64,000 bases of DNA. It comes from Symsagittifera roscoffensis (Eukaryota; Xenacoelomorpha; Acoela; Convolutidae). The stretch spans positions 48,486,381 to 48,550,380 of the forward strand of contig NC_087065.1 of NCBI RefSeq assembly GCF_963678635.1, written 5' to 3'. Positions 58,126 to 64,000 of the stretch are shown one piece after another. The position numbers and the translations under genes were made by a program. The number at the start of each line of letters is the position of its first letter. The first letter of the stretch is position 1. The notes beneath the pieces are model-generated. The model searched no databases. It was not told the DNA's origin and worked only from the letters and a program-made list of their open reading frames with translations.

Positions 58126-60396
58126 ATGCTGAGGGAAGGCGATGAGCGAGCGAAAGCCTTATTCTTGCTAGCACTGCTAGATATGCAGCAAAGTAAACCG
58201 ATGAGGGTGAACATGAAAGAACCCGAAGAATTAGAACCCATGAGAAAGATAGACGAAATCAGGAGATTCTCAAACAAGGAGCTGAGACTCACTAAAGAAT
58301 CTATGGGGGCTTTGCCGAAATCCAGTGAATACTGTGGACCGTTCAAGAAGAAATCATATAGCTACATATCCGAGATCATAGGGATAGCGTACAACCCTTT
58401 CCTGAGTAAAGACATACGCGATTGCTTCTTCGATTACGAGCAGGCGGTGTTGCTAAGATTCTGGACGTCCAGAATTGTAACGATTAAGAGCGTTAACAAT
58501 CCACAGGCCAGATTGAGACTGATCTTGGAAGAAGAGGTGACTGCACCTTCAGTACCAAAATCCTACAAAAGAGTGGAGTTTGGGTTGGGATTCTCAGATG
58601 AATTACTGAGAACGAGCTTGATGGCAGTGTGGGAATTGATGAGGCCATCATGGTGTCCTAGTTCCAACGCTGACTCGATATTGCTAGCGACACAAGACGT
58701 GCAGAGGGAACTGAATGCAGACTGTAACCTGCGTGACCTCAACATCATATATAATGTGATGATAACGGCCTCTAAGAGCAACGGAGAAGATAAAGTGGAG
58801 TTGCCTGGCTGGCGACCAGAAGACTGGGTCAAACCTGGTAGCTGTCTGGCGGAAGTCTGTGTACTGGAGGGTCACGTTTGTGGAAGTCTGGACTGTGTGA
58901 AGACCCTGGAGAAACAACACAAGCAATTGACGGTATTGTTTGGAAACGTAGTGATGAAAGCAAGAACAGAAACGGAACTGATAGCAGATTGCCATGGAGG
59001 AACCGAGGTGAATCTAGTGACTGCACTAGGATTCTACAGCATGTTTGGTTGTTTAGAGTCACTATTGAATCTAGAACAGAAACATGAGATGGTCACAGCC
59101 ATCAGTGTAGAAGTATTCACAGGAGTTCTGCAGACTGAGCAGAAACACATAGGAAAATGGAGGGAAGCAATCGAGACGGAAATGAACATTAGACACAGTG
59201 AGACTTATTGTAGACCATCAGGAGCACGATATTTGGTGGGATCGACATTGACTCCAATGTGCAAGAGCAGATACCCGGTGCATTTCGTAGCTGTGGATGT
59301 AAAGAGTACGAGAACGATCGTGGATCAAGCCTTCTCAGTGCCAAAGTGTGTGAGACTAACGAAAATGTCCGAGAAGTCTTACGAGTTGCTATGTAAGATG
59401 TTCTCAGCAGTTCCAGAGAGAACCAAGGAAGAGTTGGAGTCGATACTGGGAAAGAAGTTCATGGGGTATGTGAGCGGGAATTTCAGTGACTTTGAGAGAC
59501 AGAAACAGAGAGGATCAACTGTTACAGATTACAATACAGTAGACGAGAATGATGAAGTCCACCGAGTGATGATGTAAGTGGAACCATTACTGGAAGCTTC
59601 GGGAAAACGTAATTGGAGGAGCATCATGTTGACACATGACGAGTTTCCTTGCCACTGCTTGCTGCAGACTTGGTGGTATCCCAAGCGTAGTAATCTGATG
59701 TTGATCTGGGACTCTGGAGAGCTGCTCTCCATGGGTTTACCAGATTCATCACAGCCCATAACAATAGTGATAGTGGGAGTTATGATGGCGACACGATGGC
59801 TGGAAGCTCATGTGAGAGAAAATAATAGACAGGAGGCACCGACGAGAGAACAGTTGCGGAAATTAGATTGTCTAAAAGATTTAGATCTTTTTGAGACAAT
59901 GTGCAAAATTCTAAACATTCCGATGGACGTGAAGAAGATATGGGCAAGAAAACGATTGATGCCATGGTTCAGAGCTAACATGACTGCATGGTTGTACGAA
60001 TATGCGAAAAAGCATATGTCGAAGCACGGCAGGGTGTACAGTGAATATCAGCTGGACATTGGAGCAGGAGCTTTCAAGCGAGCTCTCGTGACTCATCGAA
60101 ATGCATTGACCACCGCTGTGAAAAGAATTTCCAGGATAAGTGAACGTAGTGGAAAGGAGAAGGCAGAGATGTTAAAGGAAGATTTGGAGAGAAATGTGAC
60201 ATTGTGTCTCCACAACAGCTTCTGCAGGAACAGAGAATCTAACGTGGATCCCCTACCTTGTTGCAAACAGAGGGTAGAAGAGCAGAAGTGTTGGAGGATT
60301 GCTTCCAGCAGCGTCAGGATAGCTAAAGACGTGTTGCAGGATACGGAGACTGAGAGTGCAGAGTCAGTATCACAGGAGGAAGAAATAGAACATTGA
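58126..60396 (+). pseudogene. ORF4 (C-terminal part of the third coding region), element B
   Basis: Same frame as ORF3 across the shared TGA. From ATG 58126 it is open to the TAA at 59575-59577 and then to TGA 60394-60396, about 756 codons, so it is nearly intact; A has a sense codon at the TAA. Conserved blocks include ELRLTKESMGALPKSSEYCG, FDYEQAVLLRFWTSRIVTIK, WRPEDWVKPGSCLAEVC, VDQAFSVPKCVRLTKMSEKS and the Cys-rich end DPLPCCKQRVEEQKCW. The C-terminus is acidic (ESVSQEEEIEH). No hydrophobic segment long enough for an envelope anchor is obvious. The family is not recognised. Confidence 0.7.
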
Positions 60397-61219
60397 CGAA
60401 TGACCGAAAAACAAGATGCAAAAAGAGACGAAATTAGAAGAATTTAGAAGTTTTAGAACTTCTAAACGACGAAAAATGAAGAAAACAATGGAGTGATGAA
60501 GGAAAAGTTAAAACTCAGAATTGTTTTATGTGTGTGAAAAAACTCAAGTGAGAAACCAAGCAACCAAATTGTAATTGAAAACTGAAACATTTAGTTGAGT
60601 TTGAAATTGTTGCATTTAAAAATTTGCATTTTGATTTTAGTTGAGTGGCTTTAGAGACACTCACTTACTATTTATTTAGAAAGGCTTAAGTAAAGGAGTA
60701 TATTTAAATATTCCAGCCTACATGACTGTTTTTAATCAGCTAGGAGAACTGATCACTTTGTGGTGACGTGGAAGGCTTGGGTAATCTCTCGAAGAGGGAG
60801 ATTGTTTCATTGTTCTTTCTAACCACAGAGTTTCGTAGTTTTAATGTTCAGGACAATAACAAGCAAGATTTCCGAAGGGAAGGAGCATAGTAGGATAATT
60901 TTAGCTTGTTGGTTGGCAGGACTGTCCTGCAAACCAACACCTTTTAAATCTAAGAGAAAAAAAGTTTTAATCGGGACATTGACATTGGAAGTCAGAAAAT
61001 ATGTTTTTATCTTAGGTCATATCCTCAATGTGCAGATTAATGAAAGAGTTTGAAGGCTATAGTGATGTGGCATGATGCCAATTATATTCTGCAGTGAGTC
61101 GATGTGACGTGGATAAAAGTAATTTCGTGCATTTTGTAAATTCTGTTCGATGACACTGTATCTATTTTACGAACATTGCGTGATTCAATGAGGACATTGA
61201 CCGGACTGTCCGGGGAGTG
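60397..61219 (+). other. 3' untranslated region and polypurine tract, element B
   Basis: Collinear with 31228-32005. It contains a GC-rich inverted repeat around TTGGCAGGACTGTCCTGCAA and ends with GTCCGGGGAGTG (61208-61219) at the LTR start. Confidence 0.75.
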
Positions 61220-62146
61220 TGTGACATTCGACCAGAATGTGCCAAAATTCAATCTCTGCAGATTTCGAATTTTTAGCAGTGAGCCTTCCGAGTTAATGAT
61301 TTTGAAAGATTAACGACGTTATTCGGATGATTAGCAGAACGGAGAAGGTCAGGATATTCCCGTCTTTTAAACTTTTAAATTTTCGAAGTGATGACGTAAC
61401 ATTTCTGAGAAACGTCAGAAACGGCCATTTTGGCAGAAAAGCTAAAAAGAAACAGAACAATATTAGTAGCGATTGCGAAAAGAACGGAAATTGTGGTCAA
61501 GAAACGACAACAAATCAAGGAGTTGACAGAGAACGTTCCGAGTTGCAACTATTGTGTCGCTACAATAGTTGCAAGGCCGTTGCGAACAACGGTGAAGGGT
61601 GGAAGACAGCCTTCCGGATTACGGAAAAGTCAAGTTTAACGTGCTTGATTCAGTGGATTCAAGAATCCGGAAGGGTTTCGGGACTGAAACTTTTATCCTT
61701 TTATATAAATTTTTAGCTTCCTGACATGTCCTGAGTTGAATTTAATTAACAACTAGATTCATTTTGATAAGGATGAGAAGCTAGGAGTTGGGGGAAAGGG
61801 TTGATCCATCTTCGATGGAGATGATGATTTTTATCTACTGAACAAAAACAATAGTAATATAATAAATAGTAGTAACCCTGTTTTTAGGAGTGACCTCGTG
61901 GTCTGGGGCTACTGAGACCCAGCCATGAGCTCATTATTTCTGCATGTAATCGAGTTAATTTGAGTGTTTTGACCGAAGCCGAAAGCAGTAACGTTTTTGT
62001 CGACCCGATGTTAGAAAAGACCACCGAAAAGTACTGGCTTGTTAGAGACGGTGAAAAGCATATAAAGCTCTGTTTAGACGTTAGCCAGTCGTCTTAGGAC
62101 TTAGTTTTATTTTCCGTCGATATGCATCTTCCGGGCGAATGTTACA
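61220..62146 (+). repeat. 3' LTR of element B
   Basis: 927 bp, TGTGACATTC to GTTACA. The hairpin is at 61543-61574. It matches 47167-48082 at a constant offset of 14,053 until an 11-bp indel near the end. Confidence 0.9.
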
Positions 62147-62463
62147 TACCGTAACTTGAATACCACAGAAGGTGAGGAACAATAATCAAAATTTTCAAAA
62201 TAGGTTACAACCATTTTGACCCAAAAGCTACGAAAGACATGTTCGAATTGAATAATCGTGACACAGGGACAAATGAAAAAAAAGTGATAACGAAGAAGGC
62301 CAACTTCGAATTTCGGAAAAAGTTTTTTTTTACTATTAGATCAGCTACATATTGGAACATGTTCCCAGGAGAAGTAATTGACTCGAAGACCTTGAACGCT
62401 TTCAAGAACAACCTGGACAAACATTGGAAGAAAAGCGGAATTAATAAATTTGAGACTAATTAA
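62147..62463 (+). pseudogene. CR1-like non-LTR RT, C-terminal part (continuation of 46355-47166)
   Basis: Reads LEYHRR, GTIIKIFKIGYNHFDPKA, then KKFFFTIRSATYWNMFPGEV and NAFKNNLDKHWKK to the stop at 62463. This is the classic C-terminal end of CR1-type RTs (F-T-R-YWN-LP-EV...F-LD-HW). It continues the frame interrupted at 47166 by element B. A short AACTG-rich tail near 62530 may mark its 3' end. Confidence 0.88.
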
Positions 62464-63352
62464 TCGAAAAGGAGTACATCATGAGCTGATCGATAGAGGC
62501 GACAAAACGCCTAAAAGATCAGAAAAAGAACTGAACTCAACTGAACTGAATCATCAAGTGCGGCTTTATTAGAAACATCAAAAGTGGAGAGGAAATCACT
62601 TTGAGAATTTGAATAAAACTTGGTGATAAAAACGTTGCGTTTTATCCAGAAGACGTTGCGTGTTTTGAGCAGTTTTCAGTCGCTTGATAAGATACGAGTT
62701 ATATTGGTTGATCCCAAGAGAGCTGTTCAAAATGGGCAGTGTTTGAAGGACAAACTTATGGATAAACACAGTATCCAATCGAACCATTTTTGCAGAAAAA
62801 GTTAATATTGCTTCAACAGATTCCTGTGAAAGAATATTCTAATGTTTCTTTTCTAATATGTGGTATTTTGTAGCATAAACCTGTCTCTATATTTGATCTA
62901 AAAGACGCCGTCTCGTCACTCGAAAAACGTATATTGGCTCATTTTTAACTTCATGTTTTTTTCGTTGTGTTATATCGCAAGTGAGGCGAAGCTCCGCTTC
63001 GCCTCTGTATTAAATATTTTATTAGTTTTTTCTCGTTGTTATGTATAGGTATCGGTCTTTGACGCATTTACAAATTTAACATCTGTTTGCTCTATGTTAT
63101 CCAGAAGACGTAGATATATTATACGATGGAGATGGAGCACAATGACTTGACTTTGGTTGAGATTGAAGAACGTATTTGATTTCCTGAACTGATTTCGTAT
63201 CTGCCGCTCGGCGATCATTACAGAGCTTATGTTTATCTTGAGTCGATATAAACTTTCCGGGTGAATGTTTAGAAGTTTCTGGGGTCTGGTTCCGAATACA
63301 GATTGTTTCACCTAAGAGATAATGGTGTCCCTAAAGTATTATGAATATTCGA
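62464..63352. other. Intergenic stretch
   Basis: AT-rich, with no recognisable gene. A minus-strand open frame at 63039-63311 has no motif I know. It contains a perfect hairpin (62983-63005) and is probably upstream or intronic sequence of the gene at the right edge. Confidence 0.45.
62983..63005. repeat. Perfect 10-bp hairpin
   Basis: GAGGCGAAGC, a TCC loop, then GCTTCGCCTC. The GC-rich stem stands out from the AT-rich surroundings. Confidence 0.75.
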
Positions 63353-63359
63353 TTTTCAG
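63353..63359 (+). promoter_or_regulatory. Splice (or spliced-leader) acceptor of the right-edge gene
   Basis: TTTTCAG followed by A, the nematode acceptor consensus, 22 bases before ATG 63382. An in-frame TGA at 63364-63366 between them supports 63382 as the start and the acceptor as lying in the 5' UTR. A three-codon upstream ORF starts at 63363. Confidence 0.55.
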
Positions 63360-63381
63360 ATAATGATATCGTAAGCTCAAT

Positions 63382-64000
63382 ATGCAGCCGGGGTATAACT
63401 CGAAGAGTGCGTTTCAACCCGTGAGGAACACTGGAGGGAACAACCAACCTGGTCCATCAAATTCAAACATCTCATATCCACAAATGTCTGGGTATGCGTT
63501 CCCTCAGAATCAGTTTTATAATGGTCAATACACTGCAGCTGATCCGGCATCTAGTGGCCAGCAATATCCGATGAATTATTCTAACTCTAATATGCAATAT
63601 AACCAGTATGGCGTAAATGGTCCAAGTGGATATTGGAATCCTAATACTGCACAAAATAATAGTTTTAATCAACACTTGCAGCCTCCAAACGTTGCTCTTA
63701 CAACGCCTTCCCTCAATAATAAAACAGCAGGGGAAACTGAAAGTAATATCAATAAATCGCAAACAATGAATTCGGAAAGCAGTTTGAGCTCATCTCCCGA
63801 GCATTCCGCCAGTGAGAGTTCGCCAGCTGGAAGTGGTGTCGAAGGTGGTGATTCAGAATCAGCCGATTCGGACACCATAAGCGGAACAACAAATCGATCA
63901 GAACATGTGAACAACCAGCAGTCATCAGCTCCTGTGCCTGCGTATAATCCCCATTCAATGAGCGCTGGAGTGAACACCACTAGATCGAGTGTTCTGGGTA
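63382..64000 (+). CDS. Host-type gene: Q/N/S/P-rich protein, N-terminal part, runs off the window
   Basis: ATG 63382 opens a frame of 206 codons with no stop to the window end. The first 110 residues are rich in N, Q, Y, P and G (SYPQMSGYAFPQNQFYNGQY, SNSNMQYNQYGVNGPSGYWN); the next part is rich in S and E (SSLSSSPEHSASESSPAGSG). Such low-complexity N-termini are common in transcription factors and RNA-binding proteins, but no DNA- or RNA-binding domain is reached. Composition and codon use differ from the mobile elements, and there are no breaks, so this is the best candidate for a functional host gene. A splice donor could occur near 63997 (GGGTA). Minus-strand ORFs over the same bases are shadows. 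Confidence 0.6.
   Translation, partial: MQPGYNSKSAFQPVRNTGGNNQPGPSNSNISYPQMSGYAFPQNQFYNGQYTAADPASSGQQYPMNYSNSNMQYNQYGVNGPSGYWNPNTAQNNSFNQHLQPPNVALTTPSLNNKTAGETESNINKSQTMNSESSLSSSPEHSASESSPAGSGVEGGDSESADSDTISGTTNRSEHVNNQQSSAPVPAYNPHSMSAGVNTTRSSVLG

Larger units (their letters stand above)
47167..62146 (+). mobile_element. Element B: internally deleted giant LTR retrotransposon
   Basis: A 15 kb element between two near-identical LTRs. The leader (48083-48280) joins directly to the Pol linker, so gag, protease, RT and RNase H are lost. Integrase, the macro-like C-terminus, ORF3 and ORF4 remain. The host sequence is the CR1-like RT: CTAC before 47167 and TACC after 62146 suggest a 3-5 bp target duplication, and removing the element with one TAC restores the RT frame across the site. 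About a dozen LTR differences plus one 11-bp indel indicate a young insertion. Confidence 0.88.

Noticed and set aside
63472-63980. Minus-strand ORFs at the right edge
   Set aside because: They overlap the longer plus-strand Q/N/S-rich frame and arise from its biased composition.

Overview
This is a repeat-dominated piece of animal genome, most likely from a nematode. The evidence is a TTTTCAG splice acceptor (the nematode consensus) just upstream of the only plausible host gene, further TTTCAG-type acceptors inside the mobile elements, and non-LTR retrotransposon debris. No rRNA or tRNA gene, CRISPR array or bacterial-type gene was seen.

Most of the window is three related giant Ty3/gypsy-type LTR retrotransposons and pieces of them. 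Element A (+, 10373-32909, about 22.5 kb) has both LTRs, a 2.8 kb leader, gag, protease, RT, RNase H, a truncated integrase, a Pol C-terminal extension and a huge third coding region. Element B (+, 47167-62146) has nearly identical 0.92 kb LTRs; it has lost gag-protease-RT but keeps an intact integrase and the third coding region. Element C (-, 32910-46354) belongs to a sister family with different LTRs; it has gag to Pol, but most of its third region is deleted. The left 10 kb holds a non-LTR RT pseudogene, two extra LTR-plus-leader copies of the A family (one in a roughly 3.9/3.6 kb tandem duplication with the 5' end of A), LTR pieces of the C family, a MITE-like element and one exon-like remnant.

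The shared architecture is: LTR - leader - Gag (coiled coil, capsid, two CCHC knuckles) - protease - RT - RNase H - linker - integrase - macro-domain-like C-terminus - short spacer - giant ORF3/ORF4 of about 2,980 codons - polypurine tract - LTR. ORF3 contains an SGNH-hydrolase-type domain, a second SGNH-like domain and long stretches I cannot assign; I see no typical signal peptide, fusion peptide or membrane anchor. The same pol-ORF3 order in A, B and C, with protein-level conservation, argues that ORF3 is a real part of the element. This is the candidate undescribed system.

The insertions are nested. One CR1-like non-LTR RT copy (46355-47166 and 62147-62463) was split by B, and C abuts its 5' side. 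The right edge (63382-64000) starts a host-type gene for a Q/N/S-rich protein that runs off the window. Every large ORF except the B Pol ORF carries stops or frameshifts, so the elements look individually defective; the near-identical LTRs of B suggest recent mobilisation, perhaps in trans.
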